From NCBI RefSeq assembly GCF_000172175.1, contig NZ_ABJL02000008.1:3100001-3164000 (forward strand): a stretch of DNA of 64,000 bases, given 5' to 3'. The notes under the pieces are model-generated. The model ran no database searches. It was not told the DNA's origin and saw nothing but the letters and a program-made list of their open reading frames with translations. This DNA comes from Bacteroides intestinalis DSM 17393 (GTDB lineage Bacteria > Bacteroidota > Bacteroidia > Bacteroidales > Bacteroidaceae). A program made the position numbers and the translations under genes. Below are positions 44,580-54,078 of the stretch, in pieces. Within the stretch, counting starts at the first letter, position 1. Each line of letters opens with the position of its first letter.

Positions 44580-44831
44580 TTAAAAGTTCCCGATAACATA
44601 ATAGCTCTGGTTATCGGATGATTTCAGAATGATTTCTTTCTCACGCATGAACCTGATGTAGCTTTTCGCCGTACGTTCCTTCACTTCCAGTATCGACTGG
44701 ATTTCTTCCGCAAGCTCCACATAAGTAACAAAGCGCCTCCGGCTGAATACCTCTTTGGCCACCGCTACAAGCTCATCCTCTTTGCGCTTGTCCTTTTCCT
44801 CTTTCGGCTTTTCGCCCAGATAGACGTGCAT
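44580..44831 (-). pseudogene. Winged-helix protein remnant cut by IS21
   Basis: An open frame of 83 codons whose ATG (44831) is the last base before the IS21 inverted repeat. The content KEVFSRRRFVTYVELAEEIQ, SILEVKERTAKSYIRFMREK and IILKSSDNQSYYVIG looks like the C-terminal winged-helix of a longer protein. The chance ATG at the junction and the absence of any leader suggest the 5' part was removed with the DNA to the right of the IS; no matching 5' part is found after 47466. Function not recognised. Confidence 0.6.
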
Positions 44832-45005
44832 TGGAAAATCCAGTGTAAGCTGCCCCCTAAAACCAAGCGATTCTGCCCCCTTGTGCTAAAATAATCCTAC
44901 CCCCTTGATTCCAATATAAAAATACCCCTGCTTAGCAATGCCCGGCAGGGGATTTTTCGTAGATTTGATTCCCGTCTTGACCGGTGGGATAAAATCATTT
45001 CTACT

Positions 45006-46586
45006 ATGACAACAAAGATAGCAAACATCCTCCAATGTTACGCATTGGGGATGGGGATAAAGCAGATAAGCAGGAGCTTTGAGCTTTCCCGCAACACGGT
45101 GCGCAGATATGTGCGCCTGTTTCAAGAGTGTGGTATACCGATAAAGGAGTTGGCCGCCATGCCTTCCGCTCGCATCCAGGAAATGTTCTCTGAAGGTGTT
45201 GGCCGTAACAGGGAACCGTCACAACGCCAGCTTGAGCTTGAGGCACTCCTTCCTGAGTATGCTGCCCGGCTTAGCCGCCGAGGCGTAACAGTGAAAACCC
45301 TGTACGAAGAGTACCGCGAGACCCATCCTGACGGATACAGACATGCCAGTTTCGGCAACTATCTCATGCGTTACCGTATGGTGACACATGTCGTAGGCCA
45401 TGTCGAGCATTATGCCGGAGACCAGATGTATATCGACTTCGCCGGTGACAAACTGGAAGTCGTTGACAGTGAAAGCGGTGAATGTCGCAGCGTTGAAGTG
45501 TTCGTGGCCATACTTCCGTGCAGCCACTATACCTATTGTGAGGCGGTCTGGTCCCAGTCAAGGCAGGACTTGATTAAGGCGTGTGAGAACGCGCTTCATT
45601 TTTACGGCGGGGTTCCGATGGCGATCGTACCAGACAACCTCAAATCGGCGGTAACCCGCAGCGACCGTAACGAGCCGGTAATCAACGAGGAGTTTGCGGC
45701 ATTTGCCGAACACTACGGATGTACCGTATACCCCACACGGGTACGTCATCCAAAGGACAAGGCCTTGGTGGAGAATGCCGTGAAGCTGCTTTACCGATCC
45801 GTCTACGCTGACATCGAGGGTCTTGTATTCCACTCGCTGGAGTCTCTGAATGCGGCCATATCCGAATCGCTCTCGGCCTTCAACGGACGCAGGATGAGCG
45901 GGCGTCCCCAGTCCAGACGGGAACAGTTCGAGCAGATTGAGTCCGACTGCCTCCGCCCGCTTCCCGCCATACGCCATCAGATGAAAGAGCGACGCTCCGC
46001 AACAGTAATGCGTAACGGCTATGTCACCTTCAGGCTTCACCATTACAGCGTACCGAAAGAGTATATAGGCAAACGTGTCGAGATTGTCTATGATGCGGAC
46101 ACGCTGGAAATATATCATGGCCTGCGTCTGGTGACCACACACCAGCGCGATGACACGCCATACTCCTATACGACCAAGGATGCCCACGGACTGCCCGGAC
46201 GTCATGGAAGTTATGAAAAGGATCTGGAACAGATTTACGAACGGGCCGGCCAGACAGATAACGTCCTGCGGCTGTATCTGCGCAAGGTGGCGGAACTCAA
46301 GAAGTATCCTCCCGCGGCGTTCCGTTCATGCAGAGGCATCATGGCGTTGGAGAAGACCTTCGGGCTGGAACGGTTGGTGGCGGCAAGCGCATGCGCCACG
46401 CAACTGCGCCTATACGGATATCAGGAGATAAGGCGGATCCTTGAACGCGGGGATGATGCAGACTTCCTGTCAAAAGACGACATCGACGATGAGGTCCCCG
46501 TAACATCTATCCACAAAAACATCCGCGGAGCAGCCTACTTCGCACAATTAAAACATTTAAATAGAGACAACAATGGAAACAAATAA
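45006..46586 (+). CDS. istA: IS21 transposase IstA
   Basis: A 526-aa IS21 transposase with an N-terminal HTH (QCYALGMGIKQISRSFELSR), a DDE integrase core (DQMYIDFAGDKLEVVD; PDNLKSAVTRSDRNEPVINE; HPKDKALVENAVKLLYRSVY) and a C-terminal basic/beta-barrel domain. The catalytic acidic residues are all present. It overlaps istB by 14 bases, as usual for the family. Confidence 0.95.
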   Translation: MTTKIANILQCYALGMGIKQISRSFELSRNTVRRYVRLFQECGIPIKELAAMPSARIQEMFSEGVGRNREPSQRQLELEALLPEYAARLSRRGVTVKTLYEEYRETHPDGYRHASFGNYLMRYRMVTHVVGHVEHYAGDQMYIDFAGDKLEVVDSESGECRSVEVFVAILPCSHYTYCEAVWSQSRQDLIKACENALHFYGGVPMAIVPDNLKSAVTRSDRNEPVINEEFAAFAEHYGCTVYPTRVRHPKDKALVENAVKLLYRSVYADIEGLVFHSLESLNAAISESLSAFNGRRMSGRPQSRREQFEQIESDCLRPLPAIRHQMKERRSATVMRNGYVTFRLHHYSVPKEYIGKRVEIVYDADTLEIYHGLRLVTTHQRDDTPYSYTTKDAHGLPGRHGSYEKDLEQIYERAGQTDNVLRLYLRKVAELKKYPPAAFRSCRGIMALEKTFGLERLVAASACATQLRLYGYQEIRRILERGDDADFLSKDDIDDEVPVTSIHKNIRGAAYFAQLKHLNRDNNGNK

Positions 46587-47355
46587 TCTTACCGCACCGA
46601 TAGCTGTCGAAAAAGACCGCAACACGTTGACAATCGAACTGATGAACCGTATGAAGCTGCACGGCATGGCCGCCGCCTTCACTGAAAGCCTGACCTCCAC
46701 TATGGCAGAAACAATGACAATCGACTCTTTCCTGCACATGTTACTTGCCAGGGAATGGGACTACCGTGCCAATGCAGCCATCCAACGCCTTATACGCGGG
46801 GCGGCGTTCCGCTACAAGGCCTGCCTCGAGCAGATAGACTATGCAATCCCGCGTGGCCTTGACCGCAATCAGATGGAGCGGCTTGCATCGCTGGAGTTCA
46901 TCCGCAAGGGACAGAACCTCTTCATCACAGGGTCATCCGGTACCGGGAAGAGCTTCCTTGCCACAGCAATGGGGTATGAAGCCTGCAAGAAGGGCATACG
47001 GACATATTATGCGAATGCTCCGAAACTTATGGGTACGCTTAAGGTGGCAAAAGTAAAAGGCACACTGGAATCGGAACTCAAGAGAATCGAACGGAGCACG
47101 CTGCTCATATTGGATGACCTCTTCCTTGTGAACCTTGATGCCAAGGAACGCCCCATCCTGCTCGATATAATAGAGGACCGACATGGGCGCAAGTCCATCA
47201 TCATCACCTCGCAACTGCCAACGGACAATTGGTATGATGCAATCGGAGACCCTACAGTAGCAGATGCCATTATGGATCGTATTATACATACGGCGCACCG
47301 GATTGAGCTGACAGGAGAAAGTGTCCGTAAAATGGCTGCATACAGAGGGAAATAA
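46573..47355 (+). CDS. istB: IS21 helper ATPase IstB
   Basis: A 260-aa AAA+ ATPase of the IstB/DnaC type: Walker A FITGSSGTGKSFLATAMGYE, Walker B LLILDDLFLVNLD, and sensor segment IIITSQLPTDNWYDAIGDP. It regulates IstA and target selection. It overlaps istA and ends ~60 bp before the right inverted repeat. Intact. Confidence 0.95.
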   Translation: METNNLTAPIAVEKDRNTLTIELMNRMKLHGMAAAFTESLTSTMAETMTIDSFLHMLLAREWDYRANAAIQRLIRGAAFRYKACLEQIDYAIPRGLDRNQMERLASLEFIRKGQNLFITGSSGTGKSFLATAMGYEACKKGIRTYYANAPKLMGTLKVAKVKGTLESELKRIERSTLLILDDLFLVNLDAKERPILLDIIEDRHGRKSIIITSQLPTDNWYDAIGDPTVADAIMDRIIHTAHRIELTGESVRKMAAYRGK

Positions 47356-47466
47356 ACTAAAATAATAATAACCCCATCGGTCAAGACTTTTTAAGGGGGC
47401 ATTGTTGAATGTTTTAAGGGGGTAGAATCGCTTGGTTTTAGGGGGCAGCTTACACTGGATTTTCCA

Positions 47467-48065
47467 GACTTTACACATAAAGTAGATATAATGCGAAAAG
47501 GAAAAATGAAAATTTTCAAAAACGCAATAAGATCTTTTATTAAAGAGTTTAAATCTTATAACATAAATGAGATTGAGGATATTAAGATCCAAGAGTTTAT
47601 AAATATTCATAAGTTAAATATTCAAGATATTGAGGAGCTTTATACAGAAGCATGGTCTCGAAGAAGTTAAATGAGTAAAAGAAATATTGTAAAATCGAGA
47701 AGTATAACTATCTTTACCCCAGTATTCTCCATGAGCAAACTACCGCAAAAGCACGTAGCAAATTAGTGGGTTAAATCATGGGATATGCTTGAAGCTAAAA
47801 ATATAAAGTTTTAAATATCAGCGTGGTAACTCTCTTAGGAGAATCCCAGGCGGATCACTGAAAAGCTGGACAAAACCAGACAACGAAAAGAAAACTCCCA
47901 CAATACCAATATATTGTAAGAGTTTTTTCTTTGTATAGCGTCCATGACCCAAGATCTAAAAAAGGTCACAGAAAGACACGCTTTCGTGACCTAAAATCAA
48001 CGCAAAAGAGTAACCATTATATCCAATAATAAAGCCTCACCAGATGAAAAACGATTACTTCAGCT
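47467..48065 (+). other. AT-rich scar region right of IS21 with a small ORF
   Basis: This ~600-bp stretch is AT-rich. A plus-strand frame 47491-47670 (59 codons, MRKGKMKIFKNAIRSFIKEF...) is open also upstream to the IS end, so it may be the end of a gene cut by the IS; no family is recognised. Two hairpins follow: an AACTC...GAGTT stem with T6 (47892-47932), and AGGTCAC...GTGACCT (around 47965-47994). The rest holds no gene that I can see. It probably represents degraded ICE or chromosomal DNA. Confidence 0.4.
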
Positions 48066-49488
48066 TCAAAGAGTATCAGAAAATATAATATACTCCCATT
48101 CTAGCCCTCCAGCATGCTTATGTTTAGGATCATTTTTACAACACAAACAGATTGCCGAGCTTATACTATATTTTTCAGCAGCTTCTCTAAATGTATTAAA
48201 AATCTCTCCTGTAGTGATACATCTTATTTTCCTGCTTCTTTGTTGTATCGTATTCTTCAATTTGCAACTTTTACAGCCACTTCTCCGCAATAAATTTCCC
48301 GGATATGCCTGCCAAGTCTTACCACATGCACTACATTGTACCACTATAGGTTTATGCCTACTTACATAGGTTCCTATAATTTTAATTGTAGGTAATAGCT
48401 TTGCGATTTCCTTAACAAAATCATCATGGGTCCTCCGTGCTTTATTGGCACATTTTGGACAGCCGGTTCTATTATGTTTCGCTACAAGATGATAGGGTTG
48501 GGTAGACCATATATAGCCGCATACTTTACATTTTATTCTTATAGAAGTATCAATATTGATATATTCTGCCAGAGGGATAATATTGGGCTGTAATAAATTT
48601 AATCTTTCAACAAAGTCATTTTTTTCTCACTCACTTGTACCAAGGTCCGAATTTAATCCGAATTCGGAGAGGATCTTTTTTGTTATTTCAATCAGTTTAT
48701 CTGTATTACGGCGAGAAACAAGATCGCAATGTGTCACCAAGCAATTATCGAAAGGAACTGTTGCATCATCATAGTGGTCGTATATAGTTATGAGTTTGAT
48801 ACCTTTATCTTTGCACAATAGATGCTTTTCCCAGTCTTTCGCTACTATATTTTTATGCCAGTGCCACTAACCGGGTTCTACGGCTACTTCTAAATCAGGC
48901 ACATATATGTCTAATTCAACCCCTATCACCGTTTTTTCTCTTGACATGACTTTAGATTCGCCCAGAATATGAGCAAATGAGTGATTGAAGCGGCATCAGT
49001 GTATGATTGTTTATATACGTTGCACCTTCGCTGGCTACAAGATTCGGATCGATTTTATGGAGACGTTCCAAAAATATCTCCATTGTCAAACGCTGAGACG
49101 CTCCTTTCTGGGATCGTCCACATTCCGGACATCCCCTGCCACTAAGAACATGTGCAGGAGTGATATCACACTCATGTCCACATTTCAAGAATCTGAATTT
49201 AGTTTTTTCGAGTGCCTTCGCATACCGACCAGTTATGATAACGTCATCTCTCTGGGATTTTAAGTCTTTCACAAACTCTGAATGAGATTTCAGTTTGACT
49301 CCGGCACACTTGGGACAGCCATGACCGTGCAATAGACTTCCTGCCCTTGGTGACCATTCACAACCACATTTGTCGCATCTTACAGCAATTTTAGAGTTGT
49401 AATCCTTGTATATTCCCAAGACAGTAACTTTTAAATTCTTTGCTTTCAATTCATGACAGAAGTCTATATGATTTTTTTTCTTTGCCAT
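48066..49488 (-). pseudogene. Broken zinc-ribbon/Vsr-like endonuclease gene
   Basis: Several treble-clef zinc ribbons can be read (VRCDKCGCEWSPRAGSLLHG, FLKCGHECDITPAHVLSGRG, IKCKVCGYIWSTQ, VQCSACGKTWQAYPGNLLRR). Between them is a Vsr/very-short-patch-like nuclease segment (GVELDIYVPDLEVAVEPG, then WHWHKNIVAKDWEKHLLC). The gene is interrupted by a frameshift near 48975-48995, an in-frame TAG between PG and WHWH, and a TGA after GLNSDLGTSE. The C-terminus has a NUMOD1-like unit (RCITTGEIFNTFREAAEKYS). Such proteins resemble homing-type nucleases. The start was probably near 49488 (MAKKKNHIDFCHELKAK). It is a decayed mobile gene. Confidence 0.7.
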
Positions 49489-49540
49489 ATGACTAAAACC
49501 GGTCAAGTTATAAACTAAATGATATTCATCAAGCCGGTAA

Positions 49541-49840
49541 TTATCTCAACCTGAATTTTACCATCTTTCTTGCAGCACATTTCTCAGTCAATTCTTCTAT
49601 AGTCTGAGTTGCATATTGTTCTGATAGCCCTATTTCAGCTGCCAACGTAATGACGTCAGCAAGTGCAAGCTCTCCTTTTCCATTAATAGTCGTGGTATGG
49701 TAACCATTAAAACCGTTACTTAGCAAAAGGTCATAAGCCAGCGAAAGTTTCCATGATCCGTTAACCCATTGGAAAAATAAGTTTTTGGCATAATCATCCC
49801 TATTTGAAATCAATACATTGAAGTGATAATATATTATCAT
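49541..49840 (-). pseudogene. HipA-like kinase, C-terminal remnant
   Basis: A 99-codon frame with the C-terminal motifs of HipA toxin kinases: FNVLISNRDDYAKNLFFQWV (catalytic-loop N and D) and WKLSLAYDLLLSNGFNGYHT, then TTTINGKGELALADVI. The N-terminal ~three quarters of the kinase and the hipB partner are missing; the frame begins at the end of the MATE gene. It is a remnant, not a working toxin. Confidence 0.75.
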
Positions 49841-51193
49841 TTATTTCATCTTCCCCAATATCTTAGGAAACTGCCAAAAGAACAACAGCGTACAGCAAAT
49901 TGCAGCCGTAGCATCAGATATAGCCTCAGCTGCATATACTCCGATCACTCCCATATAATGCGGCAGTATCAGTGCTAACGGAATCAACAGAATGGCCTTG
50001 CGGAGCAAAGCGATAAAAATGGATATCTTAGCCTGCCCCAATGCAACAAACATATTCTGACAGGCACGTTGCAAGCCGAATATGGTCATACCACCTAGAA
50101 AGACAGGCATAGTCCAACGAATCGTTCCTATCAACCTTTCATCACTTGTAAAAGCAGATGCAATCGTTGAAGGGAACAAGATCATAAGTAGCATCAGAAT
50201 CAGATTAAAAGAGAACATGGTGATCAGTGCAATACGGAAACAGTCCTTCACACGCTGCTTATCATCATGGCCATAATTGTAACTTACAACCGGAATAAAG
50301 CCTTGCGCAAACCCCGTCAGCGGTACACTGGCAAACTGCATCGAAGTCTGTAATATCGTCAACGCACTAACGTAAATATCTCCAAAATCTTTCAAGCTAC
50401 TATTCAGCACAAAGCCCACCAAACTCTCTGTACTGGCCATAATGAACGGAGATACTCCCAGCCCCAGCATCGCAATAACAATCCCTCGGTTTAACTTCAT
50501 ATAGCGCCTCTCCAAAGGCAGAGAAGCCTTCCGGGAGAACAGGAAAGACAGTACCCATGCGGCACTGCAAGCCTGAGAAATCACCGTAGCCAAAGCAGCA
50601 CCTTTCACCCCCATATCAAACCAGAAGATAAATATAGGATCAAGAATGATATTTAATAAAGCTCCGATTAAGACAGAGCACATGGCAATGGCAGGACGCC
50701 CCTGCGCATTGATAAAGGAATTCAGCCCGGTGGAAATCTCCACAAAAACAGTTCCCAGCAAATAAATGGAAAGGTAATCGACCGCATAGCCCAATGTATG
50801 TTCCGAAGCGCCTGTAAAGAGCAGGATAGGCTCCATGAAGGTATAGGCAATGAAGGAAGTAATTAAAGTAAATAGAATCAGCAAGGTAAAACCATTCCCC
50901 AATATCTTTCCGGCACGCTGGCGGTCACCTTGCCCGAGGGCTATGGCAGCCAGTGGCGCACCACCTCCACCTACAATTGCTGAAAAAGAAGAAATCAATA
51001 CCACGAGAGAAATTGTTACCCCTACGCCTGCCAATGCATCCGTCCCAATACCCGGTATATGTCCGATATAGATACGGTCGACAATGCTATAAAGCAAATT
51101 GACGAATTGTGCTGCTACTGCCGGAAGCGCCATTTTGAAAACCAGTGGTAACATACGCTCGGTTCCCAGACGTTCTTCATATTTATTGATCAT
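49841..51193 (-). CDS. MATE-family efflux transporter
   Basis: A 450-aa protein with twelve hydrophobic segments and MATE features: N-terminal MALPAVAAQFVNLLYSIVDR, GVTISLVVLISSFSAIVGGG and FINAQGRPAIAM. It should export drugs or cationic compounds using a Na+ or H+ gradient. A TTTG-N19-TACCTTTG promoter lies just upstream (51222-51252, minus), giving a leader of ~22 nt. It is monocistronic or reads into the HipA remnant. MepA/NorM-like; substrate unknown. Confidence 0.9.
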   Translation of the reverse strand: MINKYEERLGTERMLPLVFKMALPAVAAQFVNLLYSIVDRIYIGHIPGIGTDALAGVGVTISLVVLISSFSAIVGGGGAPLAAIALGQGDRQRAGKILGNGFTLLILFTLITSFIAYTFMEPILLFTGASEHTLGYAVDYLSIYLLGTVFVEISTGLNSFINAQGRPAIAMCSVLIGALLNIILDPIFIFWFDMGVKGAALATVISQACSAAWVLSFLFSRKASLPLERRYMKLNRGIVIAMLGLGVSPFIMASTESLVGFVLNSSLKDFGDIYVSALTILQTSMQFASVPLTGFAQGFIPVVSYNYGHDDKQRVKDCFRIALITMFSFNLILMLLMILFPSTIASAFTSDERLIGTIRWTMPVFLGGMTIFGLQRACQNMFVALGQAKISIFIALLRKAILLIPLALILPHYMGVIGVYAAEAISDATAAICCTLLFFWQFPKILGKMK

Positions 51194-51221
51194 CGTGATT
51201 CTTCTTTTCTAAAAACAAGTG

Positions 51222-51252
51222 CAAAGGTATGAGAATTTCCACTCGCCCCAAA
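51222..51252 (-). promoter_or_regulatory. Consensus Bacteroides promoter of the MATE gene
   Basis: On the minus strand TTTG (51252-51249) and TACCTTTG (51229-51222) are separated by 19 bases, a perfect match to TTTG-N19-TAnnTTTG. A second TACCTTTG lies 23 bp further upstream. The predicted start is near 51215, about 22 nt before the ATG. Confidence 0.85.
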
Positions 51253-51379
51253 GGTAATGCGTGCGGCTTTTCCAAGAAACGGAAATAAATCATTTCCGTG
51301 TTTATTATTCATAAATCAAATATTCCCAGTCGAACTGTTTTCATGCTCTCATGTTCTTGTATAATATAAAAGCATAACA

Positions 51380-52156
51380 ATGAATATAGATTCTCTTTTT
51401 GATCTAAGCGGAAAAGTAGCCATAGTGACCGGTGGTGGAGATGGCATTGGAAAAGGAAGTTGCGAAACACTCGCGCACTTCGGAGCTTCCATAGTGGTAA
51501 GTGATCTGGTACTTGAAAAAGCCCAGGCTGTTGCAAATGAAATCGTTAAGAATGGAGGTAAAGCGATTGCTGTAGCCTGCAATGTGCTTAATGACGCAGA
51601 CTTAGTAAACCTGGTTGATAAAGCTGTCGCAGAGTATGAAACGGTCAATATCCTGGTCAACAATGCCGGTGGAGGAGGTGGCGGACGGGAGAATCCCTTC
51701 CAGATAGACATTGCTTACTTCAAGAGGGTATTCAACCTCAATCTATTCAGTGCATGGCGTTTATGCCAGCTTGTTGTACCTCACATGGCTGAATCGGGTT
51801 ATGGAAGCATCATCAATATCACATCGATGGGCAGTATTAATAAAAGTCCGAATATGAGTGCTTATGCCTCTTCCAAAGCAGCCCTGAACCACATGGCAGG
51901 TAATCTTGCATTCGACTTCGGTCCGATGGGAGTACGTATCAACAACGTAGGTCCCGGAGCTACCAGAACCCATGCCTTATCTACAGTGCTGACTCCCGAA
52001 ATAGAAGCAAAGATGCTGGAACATACTCCCATAAAACGTCTGGGCGAGGTGAGTGACATTACCGGAGCAGTACTCTATTTTGCCGCACCCGTCTCGCAAT
52101 GGGTTAGCGGACAAACGCTGTTTGTAAACGGAGGGGGTATTCAGACACTCGATTGA
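51380..52156 (+). CDS. hdhA: SDR dehydrogenase, 7-alpha-hydroxysteroid dehydrogenase-like
   Basis: A 258-aa short-chain dehydrogenase with NAD(P) motif VTGGGDGIGKG, NNAGGG, the catalytic Ser in INITSMGS and the YASSK tyrosine-lysine pair. It resembles E. coli HdhA over the whole length (ILVNNAGGGG, MSAYASSKAA, LTPEIEAKMLEHTPIKRLGE, SQWVSGQTLFVNGGGIQTLD), so 7-alpha-hydroxysteroid dehydrogenase activity on bile acids is a plausible call. It is transcribed divergently from the MATE gene. Without biochemistry a different SDR substrate cannot be excluded. Confidence 0.75.
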   Translation: MNIDSLFDLSGKVAIVTGGGDGIGKGSCETLAHFGASIVVSDLVLEKAQAVANEIVKNGGKAIAVACNVLNDADLVNLVDKAVAEYETVNILVNNAGGGGGGRENPFQIDIAYFKRVFNLNLFSAWRLCQLVVPHMAESGYGSIINITSMGSINKSPNMSAYASSKAALNHMAGNLAFDFGPMGVRINNVGPGATRTHALSTVLTPEIEAKMLEHTPIKRLGEVSDITGAVLYFAAPVSQWVSGQTLFVNGGGIQTLD

Positions 52157-52198
52157 TATTTACAGATAATTCAAATCATAATTGGACATATAAAACAA

Positions 52199-52227
52199 TG
52201 CAGCTATTCTACTAAAAGAATACTGCA
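52199..52227. terminator. Hairpin between convergent SDR and rsgA-like genes
   Basis: TGCAG-C-TATTCT and AGAATA-CTGCA pair (11 bp with one bulged C) around an ACTAAA loop. It lies 43 bp after the SDR stop and 16 bp before the end of the convergent gene; no strong T run. A bidirectional terminator is likely. Confidence 0.5.
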
Positions 52228-52242
52228 CTGCCTAAATAGAAA

Positions 52243-53136
52243 TTAGCGATCCGATTTAAGTTTCTTCACCTCCTCCACGAGTTTTGAAAAGGATCTATCC
52301 CTTTTACGCTTTTCATGTTCGGAAGTGGAGAAATGCCACACTTCCCGTCGAAGTTTCTGATAACTCTCATAAACCTTACGGTCCAATATACCACTACTTA
52401 CCGCTTCTAAAACGGCACATCCGGGTTCGCTGATGTGCTTGCAATCCTTGAAACGACACGATACAGCATAATCGGAAATCTCCAACACCTCTGCAAGAGA
52501 ATCGGTATCATCAATGGCCAAACCAAATTCCCGGACACCCGGAGTATCGATTAATACCCCTGAACCGTCCATCAATACCATCTCCCGACGAGTGGAAGTA
52601 TGTCTTCCTTTTCCCGTGGACAGGCTGATATCAGACGTTAACAATACCGATTCCCCACAAAGCGCATTCACCAGAGAACTTTTCCCTACCCCCGAAGAAC
52701 CGACAAACACAACCGTTTCGCCGGCCGATATAGACTCCTGCAATTGGAGAATCGTCTGAGGTTGATGGATACTTGTAAAAAACACCGGTATCTGACGGGC
52801 AATGTGCCTGATCTGTTCTTCGACTTTCTGCCTATCAAACCCTAAATCAGCCTTGTTAAATACCAATACAGGATTGATATTCTCTTCCTGCATCTGAACC
52901 ATGAAACGCTCGGCTCTGCGAACATTGAAATTATCATCAAGACTTTGCACGATAAATGCCTTGTCGACATACGAGGCAATGGCCTGTTTGTCGGAAACCG
53001 TTCCGTTTTTCTTGCGATATAGCGTCCGTTCACGAGGCAGCATATCCACTATAATCCCTTTATGTTCGTCGAATGGTTGAAAAAGTACCCAATCACCGGT
53101 ACAAGGGAGTTCAAAGTCTGATTTTCCATACATCAT
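52243..53136 (-). CDS. rsgA: RsgA-type ribosome GTPase, N-terminally short
   Basis: A 297-aa circularly permuted GTPase that releases factors from the small ribosomal subunit during maturation. Motifs: VFNKADLGF (G4), FVGSSGVGKSSLVNALCGES (G1), GRHTSTRREM (G2) and IDTPGVREFGL (G3), then the zinc site CRFKDCKHISEPGCAV. The first ATG (53136) begins within the OB fold; upstream the same frame continues to encode OB-fold-like residues (HRTCYEVVSENGLFQCELTG) back to 53211 without a start codon and meets the stop of the methyltransferase gene. The N-terminus therefore seems to be lost; it may be a truncated paralogue. Confidence 0.85.
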   Translation of the reverse strand: MMYGKSDFELPCTGDWVLFQPFDEHKGIIVDMLPRERTLYRKKNGTVSDKQAIASYVDKAFIVQSLDDNFNVRRAERFMVQMQEENINPVLVFNKADLGFDRQKVEEQIRHIARQIPVFFTSIHQPQTILQLQESISAGETVVFVGSSGVGKSSLVNALCGESVLLTSDISLSTGKGRHTSTRREMVLMDGSGVLIDTPGVREFGLAIDDTDSLAEVLEISDYAVSCRFKDCKHISEPGCAVLEAVSSGILDRKVYESYQKLRREVWHFSTSEHEKRKRDRSFSKLVEEVKKLKSDR

Positions 53137-53209
53137 ATTCCCCGTCAGTTCACACTGAAACAGACCGTTTTCTGAAACAACCTCGTAGCATGTACGGTGT
53201 ACGAATGAA

Positions 53210-53989
53210 TCATAGCTCTATCTTTTTTGCGATGAAAAATGTATAACCGTAGAATGCTTTATACTTGCTGTACAGTTCTTCTTCATCAAACTGAAGCGAA
53301 CTGAATTCTTCAGCAATCTTATTTCCCGCATATTTATGAAGGAAGATTTTCTGAGCTTCAATCTTTGCAGCAAAGTAATGCTCTGTCCAGCAATTCTCCG
53401 GCAAAATAAATGTAGCGACGGGAAGATAACCAGCTTTGTGTATCTTGGCTATCTGATTGGGAATCGTATCTATTTCAGGATACGCATTCACCCAGAAGTC
53501 ATTGATTTCCGCAGGACGCTCGTCAGTAAACCACGAACTTTCAGAAACGGCAATATATCCTCCCGGCTTCAAATATCTACGCCACTCATTCAATCCCCGT
53601 TCAAAACCAATATTATAAATGGCTCCTTCCGACCAGATCAGGTCTAATTCCTCACTCTGAAAAGGAAGGTTATCCATAGAACCGACAATGCCTTTCACTC
53701 TGTCCTGCAAACCTGATTGCTTTGCATTGTGATTGAAGATATCAATAAAGTCGGGAAAAAGGTCAAGTCCGGTAATCTGTCCGGTAATATGCCCGGCCAA
53801 TACCATTGTCTGTCCTCCTGTTCCGCAACCGATGTCGGCGATAAGGGACTTGTCGGTAAGGCTATCTATAAAGCTCAGCGCTTTCAGTGTTACGTCAGGA
53901 CTTCCGGGCCCTTGGCGTTCCATATTGGAGAAGAAGTCACAGATTAATTGAAGTTCGAAATCGTGAATTGTTTTATTTTCGTTACTCAT
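53210..53989 (-). CDS. Class I SAM-dependent methyltransferase
   Basis: A 259-aa methyltransferase from ATG 53989 (MSNENKTIHDFELQLICDFF). Motif I LIADIGCGTGGQTMVLAGHI, motif II TGLDLFPDFI, then VGSMDNLPFQSEELDLIWSE and LKPGGYIAVSE. The substrate is unknown. The frame is open to 54022, but a consensus promoter at 54182-54213 and a ~186-nt leader with two hairpins precede the gene. It ends where the RsgA-like OB-fold codons begin. Confidence 0.85.
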   Translation of the reverse strand: MSNENKTIHDFELQLICDFFSNMERQGPGSPDVTLKALSFIDSLTDKSLIADIGCGTGGQTMVLAGHITGQITGLDLFPDFIDIFNHNAKQSGLQDRVKGIVGSMDNLPFQSEELDLIWSEGAIYNIGFERGLNEWRRYLKPGGYIAVSESSWFTDERPAEINDFWVNAYPEIDTIPNQIAKIHKAGYLPVATFILPENCWTEHYFAAKIEAQKIFLHKYAGNKIAEEFSSLQFDEEELYSKYKAFYGYTFFIAKKIEL

Positions 53990-54078
53990 TTTCTTAATGT
54001 ATTTTGCATACACGGAAAGCATAACAATGCCTTCATCATTGTACGCAGATTAAACTTGAATTATAATAATAGAAAACT

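Larger units (their letters stand above)
44832..47466 (+). mobile_element. IS21-family insertion sequence
   Basis: A 2635-bp element with istA and istB and 49-bp terminal inverted repeats. The left end (44832-44880) starts TGGAAAATCCAGTGTAAGCT and the right end (47418-47466) is its complement with one mismatch. Both ends begin with TG. The flanks (…GACGTGCAT on the left, GACTTTAC… on the right) show no 4-8 bp direct repeat, although IS21 elements normally create one, so a deletion or rearrangement at this copy is likely. Confidence 0.92.

Noticed and set aside
47821..47880. Possible tRNA or tmRNA end used as attachment site
   Set aside because: No cloverleaf or CCA end could be built from the sequence.
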